A stretch of DNA of 64,000 nt from positions 50,649 to 114,648 of the forward strand of contig CALJPQ010000005.1 in NCBI GenBank assembly GCA_937980645.1, written 5' to 3'. The DNA comes from an uncultured Saprospiraceae bacterium. GTDB taxonomy: Bacteria > Bacteroidota > Bacteroidia > Chitinophagales > Saprospiraceae. Below, in pieces: positions 45,301 through 53,766 of the stretch; within the stretch, counting starts at the first letter, position 1; each line of letters starts with the position of its first letter. The notes under the pieces were generated by a model, which ran no database searches, had not been told where the DNA came from, and saw nothing but the letters and a program-made list of their open reading frames with translations. Made by a program: the position numbers and the translations under genes.

Positions 45301-45308
45301 TTCCTTTG
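45301..45308 (+). promoter_or_regulatory. Candidate -7 box for purD
   Basis: TTCCTTTG matches TAnnTTTG in seven of eight positions, 30 bases ahead of the purD ATG. Confidence 0.35.
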
Positions 45309-45338
45309 CGGTGTTTAAGACTCAAATCGGATTGGACT

Positions 45339-46649
45339 ATGCGTATTTTGTTGATAGGCAGTGGCGGGCGCGAGCACGCTTTTGCTTGGAAATTAGCTCA
45401 AGACCCCGGCTGTTCGGCCCTGTTTATTGCTCCGGGCAACGCCGGTACCGCTGAATGCGGAACAAATGTGCCTGTGTCGCCTACGGATTTTGCGGGCATT
45501 CGCGATTTTGTTCTTCGAGAAGGCATTGAAATGGTCGTCGTTGGCCCAGAGGAACCGTTGGTGCGGGGCATTGTAGATTATTTTCAGGCTGATGCGGAGT
45601 TGGCACCCGTGCCTGTCATCGGCCCTTCGGCGGCAGGAGCGCAGTTGGAAGGTTCGAAGGCATTCGCCAAAAAGTTCATGGAGCGCTGGGGCATTCCCAC
45701 GGCGCCGTATCGGGAAGTAACGAGCGTAGAAGAGGGCAAGGCCTTTTTGCGCACCCTTTCGCCGCCGTATGTGCTGAAGGCCGACGGGTTGGCTGCGGGC
45801 AAGGGCGTGCTCATCCTGGAAGAGTACCAGGCTGCCGTAGCGGCATTGCAAAACATGCTGGCTGGCCAATTTGGTGAGGCCAGCCGACGGGTGGTCATCG
45901 AGCAGTTTTTACGCGGCATAGAATTTTCAGTGTTTGTCCTGACCGATGGGCAGACCTACAAGCTCCTGCCAGAAGCCAAAGACTACAAGCGCGTGGGCGA
46001 AGGCGATATTGGCCCAAATACCGGCGGTATGGGTGCCGTATCGCCCGTGCCTTTCTTCGATGCCGACTTGAAGCAGAAAGTAGAGGAGCGCATCATTCGG
46101 CCCACCATCCAGGGCCTAATCGCGGAAAGCATCCCGTATAAAGGCTTCATTTTCTTTGGCTTGATGAATGTCGGTGGCGACCCTTATGTCATTGAATACA
46201 ACTGCCGAATGGGCGACCCCGAGACGGAGGTTGTCCTGCCGCGGTTGAAAAACCACCTGACCGAGCTGTTTCGCGCCGTAGCAGAAGGCAAACTTGCAGA
46301 AGTAGAGATAGAGGCCTCACCCCAAGCGGCCGTTACCGTCATGCTGACGGCGGGTGGCTACCCGGGCGATTATCGCAAGGGCGACAGGATCGAAATAACG
46401 CCGGCCCCCGGATGCCTCTACCTGCACGCTGGCACCCGACGCGACGCCGACGGCCATCTGCTGACTAACGGCGGGCGTGTCCTGGCCGTTACCTCATTAG
46501 CCAGCAGCCTCCTTCTGGCGGCCAAACAGGCGCTGTACGCTGCCGGAGAAGTGCACTTCGAGGGCAAAAACTATCGGCGCGACATCGGCCAGGACGTCCT
46601 GTCGCTCCCGCTTTACCACCTGCAGGCTATTAGTACGGACCCAGCGTAA
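45339..46649 (+). CDS. purD: Phosphoribosylamine-glycine ligase
   Basis: A 436-residue ATP-grasp enzyme forming glycinamide ribonucleotide from phosphoribosylamine and glycine, the step right after PurF. The start MRILLIGSGGREHAFAW carries the GSGGREHA motif; ATP-grasp residues lie in VLKADGLAAGKGVLI and EYNCRMGDPETEVVLPRL; NTGGMGAVSPVPF is the PurD signature. The start at 45339 is supported by homology and by a -7-like box at 45301-45308; the frame is open to 45306. The 3' end overlaps the convergent TonB-C gene by 20 bases. It lies 1.8 kb from purF but on the other strand. Confidence 0.97.
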   Translation: MRILLIGSGGREHAFAWKLAQDPGCSALFIAPGNAGTAECGTNVPVSPTDFAGIRDFVLREGIEMVVVGPEEPLVRGIVDYFQADAELAPVPVIGPSAAGAQLEGSKAFAKKFMERWGIPTAPYREVTSVEEGKAFLRTLSPPYVLKADGLAAGKGVLILEEYQAAVAALQNMLAGQFGEASRRVVIEQFLRGIEFSVFVLTDGQTYKLLPEAKDYKRVGEGDIGPNTGGMGAVSPVPFFDADLKQKVEERIIRPTIQGLIAESIPYKGFIFFGLMNVGGDPYVIEYNCRMGDPETEVVLPRLKNHLTELFRAVAEGKLAEVEIEASPQAAVTVMLTAGGYPGDYRKGDRIEITPAPGCLYLHAGTRRDADGHLLTNGGRVLAVTSLASSLLLAAKQALYAAGEVHFEGKNYRRDIGQDVLSLPLYHLQAISTDPA

Positions 46650-47088
46650 TGGTGTATTCGTAGGAAGAGGGCTGCTGCGGCGCGTGAGGTTCGGGAGTCG
46701 GTGTTTCAGGAACGATCTGATACTGAACAGTCATCGTTTGCGCTGGCGGTACGGCAGGCTGCGGTTTTGGGCGCTTGAACTCAATGTGGATCTTCTTATG
46801 GTACAGCACCCGCACACCGCGCGTACGCTTGACGCGAAAACGCAACAGCCGTACGACGCGCACGGCCTCTTCGTCGCAGCCATAGCCCAGGCCTTTGAGC
46901 ACGCGCGCAGCCACCACTTCTCCCTTGTCGTTGATGTCGCAATCCACAACGACTCGGCCTGCTATACCGGCAGCCAATGCTTCCGGTGGATAACGCAACT
47001 GGCTGTAGATGAACTGGCTCATAGCCCTTGGCCCGCCCGGGTACTCGGGCTGATGCACAAAATCCTTGTCCTTCTTTTCTCGCTCCAT
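46630..47088 (-). CDS. TonB C-terminal domain protein without membrane anchor
   Basis: A 152-residue protein whose main part is a TonB_C fold: HQPEYPGGPRAMSQFIYSQL, then LAAGIAGRVVVDCDINDKGEV, then LGYGCDEEAVRVVRLLRFRV. The C-terminal third is Pro/Gln-rich with a final YEYTITLGPY. TonB_C proteins normally carry an N-terminal helix or signal peptide; from the start used here (47088, MEREKKDKDFV) there is none. In-frame starts at 47151 and 47199 exist, but the region from 47161 to 47193 is the terminator of the Lrp gene, and the translation in front does not resemble a signal peptide. Possibly a soluble energy-transducer relative or a protein secreted in another way. Confidence 0.7.
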   Translation of the reverse strand: MEREKKDKDFVHQPEYPGGPRAMSQFIYSQLRYPPEALAAGIAGRVVVDCDINDKGEVVAARVLKGLGYGCDEEAVRVVRLLRFRVKRTRGVRVLYHKKIHIEFKRPKPQPAVPPAQTMTVQYQIVPETPTPEPHAPQQPSSYEYTITLGPY

Positions 47089-47160
47089 GCTCGAGAGGTC
47101 GTTTCCTGATTTTGGATGGCGAAGATACTGGCAGGCGATCGTTCCGACCATGCCCCAACG

Positions 47161-47193
47161 AAAAAAGGCGAAACAATACTGTTTCGCCCTTTT
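47161..47193 (-). terminator. Terminator of the Lrp/AsnC gene
   Basis: GGCGAAAC (47167-47174) and GTTTCGCC (47181-47188) form a perfect stem; on the minus strand a T6 run follows (47166-47161). It is 24 bases behind the Lrp stop. Confidence 0.78.
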
Positions 47194-47216
47194 CATCATC
47201 GTACTGTTCTCAATGA

Positions 47217-47696
47217 TTATTTTTCTTCGTAGTCGAACGGAAGAATTTTCGAGTCTTTCACCGTCGAGAGCGTCATTAGCGTGCGAAGGCGTTCAATTTC
47301 GTCAATCTGGCTCAGCGTCTTGAACAGCAGCTGTTCGTAAGTGGGCAGGTCTTTGCACACGATCTTCATCAGGAAGTCGGCTTCGCCGGTAATGATATAG
47401 CACTCTGTGATTTCGTCAATGCGCTGGATTTTCTCCAAGAAGTTGTTCAGCGCATTCTCACGCTTCCAGGCCAGCGATACTAAGACGAAAGTCTTAACAT
47501 TGAGGCCCAGCATCTGGGGGTTCACCTGGGCGTGGTAGCTCAGGATCACGCGATTGTTTTCCAACTTTTTCACCCGCTCTAATGTGGGTGCTGGAGACAA
47601 ACCAATCTTTTTGGACAGGTCTAAGTTGGTGATCTTGCTGTTCTCTTGAAGGATGCGGAGGATCTTCAAGTCTGTTTTATCAAGCTTGTCTGCCAT
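47217..47696 (-). CDS. Lrp/AsnC family transcriptional regulator
   Basis: A 159-residue regulator. The N-terminal winged helix reads LDKTDLKILRILQENSKITN and DLSKKIGLSPAPTLERVKKL; the C-terminal RAM (ligand-binding) domain includes VKTFVLVSL and ITECYIITGEADFLMKIVCK. Such proteins sense amino acids and form dimers and octamers on DNA. The start at 47696 (MADKLDKTDLKIL) is fixed by the perfect promoter at 47744-47774; the frame is open to 47774. It neighbours glutamate dehydrogenase, which is often controlled by Lrp-type regulators, though a link is not shown. Confidence 0.93.
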   Translation of the reverse strand: MADKLDKTDLKILRILQENSKITNLDLSKKIGLSPAPTLERVKKLENNRVILSYHAQVNPQMLGLNVKTFVLVSLAWKRENALNNFLEKIQRIDEITECYIITGEADFLMKIVCKDLPTYEQLLFKTLSQIDEIERLRTLMTLSTVKDSKILPFDYEEK

Positions 47697-47743
47697 AGTG
47701 TGATAACGGTTAAAGAAATTATATTTTGCGCCAAAAATTTCTG

Positions 47744-47774
47744 CAAAGGTACGGCGACTGCGAATAATGGGCAA
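47744..47774 (-). promoter_or_regulatory. Promoter of the Lrp/AsnC gene
   Basis: On the minus strand TTG (47774-47772), 20 bases, then TACCTTTG (47751-47744): both elements of the Bacteroidota consensus with good spacing. The expected leader is about 45 bases. Confidence 0.65.
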
Positions 47775-47920
47775 GGCTTTTTTCGATTATCATTTGTTAA
47801 TTTTGACATAAAAGCCGATTTTGTCGTTTGGCATTATTTTTAGGCTGATGAGTGCGCCATTTTGAACATTTTGGCAAAAATATATTCCAGTTGAAAAGGT
47901 GTTTTTCGGCGTTTCTTCAT

Positions 47921-47954
47921 GAAAAAGGCCAACCCTGTATGAGGGTTGGCCTTT
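47921..47954 (-). terminator. Terminator of the ccmBCD-gdh cluster
   Basis: AAAGGCCAACCC (47924-47935) and GGGTTGGCCTTT (47943-47954) pair perfectly; on the minus strand a T5 run follows. It lies 58 bases behind the glutamate dehydrogenase stop. Confidence 0.78.
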
Positions 47955-48011
47955 GTGCAAAACGGGTTTGAAGAGTGGGCGTCTTTTTCCGAAGGAATGT
48001 CGTACTTATGA

Positions 48012-49427
48012 CTACGGGAAGATGCCCATGGAGATGTAGTCGCTGGCAATTTTGCGCAGTGCGCATACGAAGGCGGCGGTGCGCAGGTCAGGGATGCTCG
48101 GGTTTTCGCGCCAGGTTTCGCGCACCTGCTGGTAAGCGATGGTCATGGTATCTTCGAGGCCCGAATTGACCAGCTCGACTTCCGTGCCACCGCGCGTAAG
48201 GAAGTCGCGGTCGCGTTGGGTTACCTGCTTGCCGGTCATTTCTTCTACTTTGTTCAGGAGGCCCGTAAAGATGTTGCGCTGGAAGCGATTTTCTAAGCGA
48301 CCGAAGCGGTGGTGCGAGAGGTTTTTGAGCCACTCGAAGTAAGACACCGTTACGCCGCCCGCATTGATGTAAAAGTCGGGCAGCACGAGGACTCCCTTTG
48401 AGCGCAGGATAGCATCGGCCTCAGCCGTAACGGGGCCATTGGCCGCCTCCGCGATGATTTTGGCTTTGACGCGGTCGGCGTTTTCAAGGGTAATCTGATT
48501 TTCCAGCGCTGCCGGCACGAGGATATCGCACTCTAGTTCGAGGGCTGCCGACGGGCCACCAATATGCTTGGAGCCGGGGAAGCCGATGATGGAGCCGGTT
48601 TCTTTGCGGAACTGAAGCAGCTTCGCAAGGTCTAGGCCGTTGGGGTCGTAGATGGAGCCTTCGCGCTCGGCCACGCCAATCACCTTAACGTCGCCTTCCT
48701 CGATGCTGATGAGGCCCGTGTGGCTACCTACATTGCCTAAACCCTGGATGACCATTGTTTTGCCTGCGATGCCAGGCGAAAGGCCCAGTTTTTTCATGTC
48801 GTCGGCATAAGACAGGCATTCGCGCAAGCCGTAGAAAACGCCGCGGCCGGTAGCTTCGTTACGGCCACGGATACCGTTTTGGGTAACGGGTTTGCCTGTA
48901 ACACAGCCGATGGAGTCAATTTCACCGTGGCGGAAAGCCTGATAAGTATCTAATATCCAGGCCATTTCGCGCGGGCCGGTGCCATAGTCGGGCGCGGGCA
49001 CGTCAATGCCCGGGCCGATGAAGTTTTTCTTGATCAGCTCGGTGGTGTAGCGGCGGGTGATGTTCTGCAGCTGCTCGACGGTGTAGTTGGCCGGGTTGAT
49101 CTTGATGCCGCCTTTGGCACCGCCGAAGGGGACGTCCACTAAGGCGCATTTGTAGGTCATCAGGGCGGCTAAGGCCATGACCTCGTCCTGGTCCACCATT
49201 TCAGAGTAGCGGATACCGCCTTTGGTGGGCAGGCGGTGATGGCTGTGCTGCACGCGATAGGCTTCGATAACCTGGTAGTTATCGCCCACACGGATAGGGA
49301 AGCGGATTTGCAGTACTAAGTTGCAGACCTTGATTTGCTCGACCAATCCGCTGGGGATGTCGGTGTAGGCAGCTGCCTTGTCAATGTACTGCTCGACACT
49401 TTTGAAGAAACTGACTTTGGCACTCAT
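48012..49427 (-). CDS. gdhA: Glu/Leu/Phe/Val dehydrogenase (glutamate dehydrogenase)
   Basis: A 471-residue enzyme interconverting glutamate with 2-oxoglutarate and ammonia. Substrate-site motifs: HHRLPTKGGIRYS and KCALVDVPFGGAKGGI (catalytic Lys), and APDYGTGPREMAWI; the dinucleotide site is VIQGLGNVGSHTG. Its sequence resembles the NAD-linked group more than the NADP-linked E. coli enzyme, but coenzyme choice cannot be fixed by eye. The ATG overlaps the stop of the ccmD-like gene (ATGA, 49424-49427), so it is translated together with the heme-export cluster; a terminator follows at 47921-47954. Confidence 0.93.
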   Translation of the reverse strand: MSAKVSFFKSVEQYIDKAAAYTDIPSGLVEQIKVCNLVLQIRFPIRVGDNYQVIEAYRVQHSHHRLPTKGGIRYSEMVDQDEVMALAALMTYKCALVDVPFGGAKGGIKINPANYTVEQLQNITRRYTTELIKKNFIGPGIDVPAPDYGTGPREMAWILDTYQAFRHGEIDSIGCVTGKPVTQNGIRGRNEATGRGVFYGLRECLSYADDMKKLGLSPGIAGKTMVIQGLGNVGSHTGLISIEEGDVKVIGVAEREGSIYDPNGLDLAKLLQFRKETGSIIGFPGSKHIGGPSAALELECDILVPAALENQITLENADRVKAKIIAEAANGPVTAEADAILRSKGVLVLPDFYINAGGVTVSYFEWLKNLSHHRFGRLENRFQRNIFTGLLNKVEEMTGKQVTQRDRDFLTRGGTEVELVNSGLEDTMTIAYQQVRETWRENPSIPDLRTAAFVCALRKIASDYISMGIFP

Positions 49428-49636
49428 GCGTCATCTTTTGTTAGGTGCTCTAATCTGGTTAGTTTCCGCTCGAGCCGCACCAGATAGCCTACGATGCCCA
49501 GAAAGATGACGACGAGCGTGGCCACAACGACGTAAATCTTCCCGGTTTCTCGCATGAAATCGCGGTTGCCTTCGGCGAAAGCGGCGGGCAAATATAGGCC
49601 CAACCACAAAACAAAGGTCAAAATCGTTCGAGTCAT
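49424..49636 (-). CDS. ccmD: CcmD-like small membrane protein
   Basis: A 70-residue protein. It has an N-terminal signal-like helix (MTRTILTFVLWLGLYLPAAFA), a second helix (KIYVVVATLVVIFLGIVGYLV) and a charged cytoplasmic tail (RLERKLTRLEHLTKDDA). Length, topology and place right after ccmC agree with CcmD, which stabilises the CcmABC-heme-CcmE complex. Sequence conservation in this family is low, so context carries the call. Its stop overlaps the glutamate dehydrogenase start. Confidence 0.75.
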   Translation of the reverse strand: MTRTILTFVLWLGLYLPAAFAEGNRDFMRETGKIYVVVATLVVIFLGIVGYLVRLERKLTRLEHLTKDDA

Positions 49637-49694
49637 AAAAAATTAAATCTTTTTGCGGTTAACGATAGAGCGGCTGGGGTGAAAAATATACGGT

Positions 49695-50747
49695 TTAGTC
49701 CAGTCCCAGGGCTTTGTCTTTCAAGCGCTGCAAGCGCATGCGCAGGTCGGCGATCCAGAAGCCCAGTAGCGTCCAGCCCAGAATGGCCGGGTAAAACACG
49801 GCGCGCATGGTGTTGTCTAAGTCTTGTGTGCCAAAGGCGGGATTGCCCGTGGCGCCAGGATGCAGGCTATCGAACATGCGCGGTAGGATGTACAGCAGTG
49901 GGATGAGCGAAGCGAAAGCGAAGATGTTGTACACCGCCGCTAAGCGGGCGCCTTTTTCAGGATCGCTGAACGAGCCGCGCAGGATGAAATAGGCAAAATA
50001 AATCAGCAGCGCCACTGCCGTCATCAGCTGCTTGATGTCGTTGCTCCAGGGTTTGCCCCAGGTGTAATTGGCCCACACCATGCCGCTGGTCAGCCCCAGC
50101 AATCCGAACAAAATGCCTACCTCGGCATAGGCGGCAGCGCGGCGGTCGAAGTCAGCCTCAGGACGGCGCAAATACCGGACGCTGTACCACACCGAAGCGG
50201 CGAAGAGGAACAACAGCACAAACCACATGGGCACGTGAAAGTAGGTGTTCCGGATAGTTTCGTACAGAATGTTTTGGTACGGAAAGGAGAAGCCTTTTTG
50301 CAAGTGCAACTTCTCGACCGGGTGCGCTGTCCAGGCCGGGTCCAAAGGCCCTTCTGATGCCCTCGCCTGGCGCAAAGTCAGGGCAATGGGCAGCAACGAT
50401 GCCCCTGCCGTTGGGTGGTCGGCCAGGGCGTTAAGCAGGACAAACGTTTTGCCTTCGGGCAGGTTGGCCGGCATCTGAAACGTCGCTTCTAAAATGGTAT
50501 CGTTGAGCGGGCGAACGGCCTGGGCCATCAGGGCGTATTGGTCGTTGTAGTACAGCCAGACTCGAATGGGTGTCTCGCCGCTGGGGCGTGCAAAAAAGGT
50601 GTTATAGCCAAAAAAGCGGATTTGTACCTGCTCGCCCGTTTGGGCGACACTTGGTTCTATGCGCTCAATGCCCGATTTGAGCGGCACCAAAAAGCCCGCT
50701 ATGATGGCGTACAGCAACAACACTACCGAGGTTATTTTCCACCACAT
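49695..50747 (-). CDS. ccmC: Heme exporter CcmC/CcsA family, with periplasmic insertion
   Basis: A 350-residue inner-membrane protein for cytochrome c maturation. Conserved motifs: NTYFHVPMWF (first heme-ligand His), SGMVWANYTWGKPWSNDIKQ (Trp-rich heme-handling loop), DSLHPGATGNPAF (second His). Six transmembrane helices are predicted. Between helix 1 and helix 2 there is an extra periplasmic region of about 140 residues (25-165), with an Ig-like strand pattern (RIEPSVAQTGEQVQIRFF). The start at 50747 (MWWKITSVVLLLYAIIAGFL) matches CcsA starts; the frame is open to 50954 through non-coding sequence and into ccmB. 58 bases separate it from ccmD. Confidence 0.87.
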   Translation of the reverse strand: MWWKITSVVLLLYAIIAGFLVPLKSGIERIEPSVAQTGEQVQIRFFGYNTFFARPSGETPIRVWLYYNDQYALMAQAVRPLNDTILEATFQMPANLPEGKTFVLLNALADHPTAGASLLPIALTLRQARASEGPLDPAWTAHPVEKLHLQKGFSFPYQNILYETIRNTYFHVPMWFVLLFLFAASVWYSVRYLRRPEADFDRRAAAYAEVGILFGLLGLTSGMVWANYTWGKPWSNDIKQLMTAVALLIYFAYFILRGSFSDPEKGARLAAVYNIFAFASLIPLLYILPRMFDSLHPGATGNPAFGTQDLDNTMRAVFYPAILGWTLLGFWIADLRMRLQRLKDKALGLD

Positions 50748-50833
50748 TTTTTTAAAGGGAAAAATGAAACATAGAAAAGGAAAAACAAGCGCCAGTCGGA
50801 AGCACAAGAGGGTGCCGGGCGAAGGAACAGCAC

Positions 50834-51493
50834 TCAATCGCGCCAGATGTAAGGGAACAAAACAAAAACTAAGGCAATGAGGATAGCATCCACGGCCAGC
50901 AAATTGCGTACGTCGGGCCAGGCATCCACAGGCATGCCCGCCGGCGTAAAACAAGCCGCTGAAAGGCGCATGAGCGTGAGCAATACCGGCAACACCACCG
51001 GAAAGCTCAGAATGGCCACCAACGTAGCACTCTGGTCGGCTTTAGAGGCAATAGCCGAAATGAAGGTGAAGGCGATAGAAAAACTCACACTTCCCAGCGC
51101 CAGTGTGCCGGCAAACAGCGGCCAGCGCTGTACCGGGCTATCGGCCACCAACGTAAAGGCAACCGTAGCCAGTCCTCCGAGCGCCAACAGCAAAAGCGCA
51201 TTGTACAGCACTTTGGCCAACACCAATGCTGCCGGGTCAGCCAACTGGTAGTAGTACAGCTGCCGGGCGCCGCTTTCGCGCACAAAGCTTTTCACCACCG
51301 CATTGATGGAGGCAAACAAGATAATCAGCCAGAAAAGCGTGTTCCAAACCGGCGGCGTGGGCTTTACCGAAGCCACATACACGACGAAAACCATGCTGAC
51401 CACATAAAGTACGATACCGCTAAGCGCGTATCGCTGGCGCAGTTCAAGCACCATCTCTTTGTGTAACAGCGGCAGGAGGTTTCGCCAGTTCAT
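50834..51493 (-). CDS. ccmB: Heme exporter subunit CcmB
   Basis: A 219-residue integral membrane protein with six predicted helices, for example GIVLYVVSMVFVVYVAS, TLFWLIILFASINAVV and VLPVLLTLMRLSAACF. The opening LLHKEMVLELRQRYALSGI is the conserved cytoplasmic start of CcmB (KxxxxExRxR), and SFVRESGARQLYYYQL follows helix 2 as in the family. It is the first gene of ccmB-ccmC-ccmD-gdh. The ATPase subunit CcmA is not in the window. A minus-strand TTCCTTTG at 51524-51531 may be the -7 box; it is divergent from the barrel gene at 51612. Confidence 0.88.
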   Translation of the reverse strand: MNWRNLLPLLHKEMVLELRQRYALSGIVLYVVSMVFVVYVASVKPTPPVWNTLFWLIILFASINAVVKSFVRESGARQLYYYQLADPAALVLAKVLYNALLLLALGGLATVAFTLVADSPVQRWPLFAGTLALGSVSFSIAFTFISAIASKADQSATLVAILSFPVVLPVLLTLMRLSAACFTPAGMPVDAWPDVRNLLAVDAILIALVFVLFPYIWRD

Positions 51494-51611
51494 GTCCCTC
51501 AGCGGTCAACGCGCATTTGACGGCAAAGGAACAACAAAACGTTGGTCTGCCATCCGCCCATTCGCTGCAAATGCCGTTCTTCGCCTGTACTTCCAAAAAC
51601 AACACGACGCT

Positions 51612-52328
51612 ATGCCGATACCTGCGCTCCTCTACCGCACCTATTTATTATTAGTATTCCTTGCGGCTGCACCTTTAGTCGGCGCCGCCCAGGAGTCAGA
51701 CGACCTGAAGGACCCAGCCTTCAACTTTGGCATCCAGGCGGGCGTCATTACTCCGAGCGCCTTGTTTCGCGTGCGCAACACCGTGCGGGAAGCCGAGGGC
51801 GTCCGCTATCAGATAGACCCCAGCACAGGTTTCCAGGTGGGCGGGCTGGCTACCTTCCGGCTGTCGAAGCGCTTTCAATTGCAGGGCGGCTTTACGCTCC
51901 TACTGCGCAACTACGACTGCTCCGCCACTTACGAAGAGCAGACGCTAAGCGCGCGCCTCAACACCACGCTCTACGAAATTCCCCTCCTCATCACCTACTA
52001 CCAGCGCATGAGCGAACGGCTGCTGCTCTCGCTCGGCACGGGCGTCAACTTGCAAACGCTGCCCAGCGACCTGGGCACGCGCGAGCAACATATGCAGGTG
52101 CTCGCCCTACACAAAGCCTTCGCCCTGCCGGCCAGCCTGACGGTACTGGGCATAGAATTCCGGGCCAAAGACAGGGGGGGCTTCTTCGCCGGCTTGTCGT
52201 ACTGCATCACGCCCTTCCACCTGTACGACACCGTATTTTTAAGCAAATTCGACGGGCGCGAGCGCGTCTATCCCGTCCCACACGTGGGCGATTACTTTGG
52301 GCTGGTGGCGCGGTATTATCTGGATTGA
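51612..52328 (+). CDS. Outer-membrane beta-barrel protein (PorT-like)
   Basis: A 238-residue protein with signal peptide (LLLVFLAAAPLVGAAQ) and alternating strands ending in aromatic residues: FNFGIQAGVITPSALF, GFQVGGLATFRLSKRF, LQGGFTLLLRNYDCS, TTLYEIPLLITYYQR, LLLSLGTGVNLQ, GFFAGLSYCITPFHLYD and a final YFGLVARYYLD. This is the small eight-strand barrel of the PorT/outer-membrane-protein group common in Bacteroidota. Function unknown; PorT itself belongs to T9SS. The start at 51612 is set by the signal peptide. Confidence 0.8.
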   Translation: MPIPALLYRTYLLLVFLAAAPLVGAAQESDDLKDPAFNFGIQAGVITPSALFRVRNTVREAEGVRYQIDPSTGFQVGGLATFRLSKRFQLQGGFTLLLRNYDCSATYEEQTLSARLNTTLYEIPLLITYYQRMSERLLLSLGTGVNLQTLPSDLGTREQHMQVLALHKAFALPASLTVLGIEFRAKDRGGFFAGLSYCITPFHLYDTVFLSKFDGRERVYPVPHVGDYFGLVARYYLD

Positions 52329-52368
52329 AGCCACAAACGTCCGATTTCGTTGCATTTTTGCTGCTCCT

Positions 52369-52863
52369 ATGCGCTACCTGACCTTTATTGCCGGCGGACT
52401 TGCCCTTTGGCTCGAGGCCTGCAATGCCTCGCCCAAATGCCCGTACAAACCAGAGCCTATTTTTAGCCAGGATTTGCCCCACGTGCTGGAGTACCGCTTC
52501 GAGCGTCAGGGTACCCAATCCTTAGAAAGCCTGCTGCTCGATACGCAGGTGCTCTTGGAAATCGGCCAGGAGGTGTGCCGCGACACGCGCCAGGAGTTCC
52601 GCTTCACCGTCCGGGGCGATTACAGCCGCTTCCCCGACTCCATGTGGCTTAAAGAAGCCGCCCGCCAGCTGGTGTTTCTGAGCACCTTTTCGCCCAAACA
52701 GGCGCCACTCAAGGCCTGGGCCGACGTGTTGGAGGCCGCACGCCCGGCCATGCGCTTAGGCGAAGAGGCTGAACTCCAGCCGGGCATTTACGCCCGAGTG
52801 GACCGCATCGTAAGCCCAGAGCAAAGCACCCTCATACTCATCCTCGCCCAGCGTGAGCAATGA
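52369..52863 (+). CDS. Small exported protein, probable lipoprotein
   Basis: A 164-residue protein starting MRYLTFIAGGLALWLEACNA; the hydrophobic stretch ends in LEAC, an acceptable lipobox (Cys18). The rest is mixed alpha/beta with FRFTVRGDYSRFPDSMWLKE and AELQPGIYARVDRIVSPEQ. I do not recognise it. It lies 40 bases behind the barrel gene and is preceded by the -7-like CATTTTTG (52353-52360), so it may have its own promoter inside the unit. Confidence 0.65.
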   Translation: MRYLTFIAGGLALWLEACNASPKCPYKPEPIFSQDLPHVLEYRFERQGTQSLESLLLDTQVLLEIGQEVCRDTRQEFRFTVRGDYSRFPDSMWLKEAARQLVFLSTFSPKQAPLKAWADVLEAARPAMRLGEEAELQPGIYARVDRIVSPEQSTLILILAQREQ

Positions 52864-52950
52864 AACTAACGCCACTCGCTGCGCAAACGAATAGCCTGGC
52901 AACCAACCCTTTTTAAGCATGTACGCCTGTACGTTTACCCCCGTTCACGC

Positions 52951-53766
52951 ATGAACCTGCCTACCCGCATCGTTCTGGTGGGCGCTGGTCGTATCGCCAC
53001 CCACTTGGGCCGCCGCTTGCGCGCCAAGAACCTCCGTATCGTACAGGTGCTCAACCGCTCCGCCAAAGCCGCCCAAACCTTAGCCGACGAATTGCAAGTC
53101 GAATGGTCAGACCAATGGGCCGATATTGTGCCCAATGCCGACTGGATCATCCTGGCCGTACGCGACGATGCCATCGCCGACGTCGGTGCCCAACTCAGCC
53201 AATACGCTCCCGATGCGCTCTTTACCCACACCTCCGGAGCCACACCCGGCGCCATTCTGGCCCCCTACTGCCAGCGCTATGGCGTCTTTTATCCCCTACA
53301 ATCCTTCTCTGCCGAGCACGTGCCTCTGTGGTCAAAAGTGCCCTTCTGTGTGGATGCTGCCAATGCCGAAGACCTCGCCCTCCTGAAGAAAATTGCCAAA
53401 GTCATTGGCAATTTGGTGTACCACATCACCGACGACCAGCGCGCTGTGCTCCATATTGCAGCAGTCTTTGCCAACAATTTTGCCAACCACTGCTTTGCCG
53501 TGGCCGAGCGCATTCTCGAACAGCAGGGCCTGCCTTTCGAGATGCTGCATCCGCTCATGGAAGAAACGCTGGCAAAAGCCCTGCTGGACTCTCCCGAAAA
53601 CATGCAAACCGGCCCTGCCATCCGCGGCGACATGGATACCATACAGCGCCATTTGCGCTGGCTGCAAGACCACCCGCTGTGGCGCACGCTGTACGTGGAC
53701 ATGTCGCGCAGCATCAATCCCACCCTACCGCTGGATGCGCCATCCGCTTCACCGCAGGCGGACTAA
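52951..53766 (+). CDS. Rossmann-fold DUF2520 protein
   Basis: A 271-residue protein. The N-terminal dinucleotide-binding motif is IVLVGAGRIATHLGRRLRA, followed by VQVLNRS and DWIILAVRDDAIADV. The C-terminal helical DUF2520 part includes VFYPLQSFS, HITDDQRAVLHIAAVFANNF and TGPAIRGDMDTIQRHLRWL. The architecture resembles ketopantoate or pyrroline-5-carboxylate reductases, but the substrate is unknown. The stop overlaps the stop of the convergent FAD gene by four bases. Confidence 0.9.
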   Translation: MNLPTRIVLVGAGRIATHLGRRLRAKNLRIVQVLNRSAKAAQTLADELQVEWSDQWADIVPNADWIILAVRDDAIADVGAQLSQYAPDALFTHTSGATPGAILAPYCQRYGVFYPLQSFSAEHVPLWSKVPFCVDAANAEDLALLKKIAKVIGNLVYHITDDQRAVLHIAAVFANNFANHCFAVAERILEQQGLPFEMLHPLMEETLAKALLDSPENMQTGPAIRGDMDTIQRHLRWLQDHPLWRTLYVDMSRSINPTLPLDAPSASPQAD

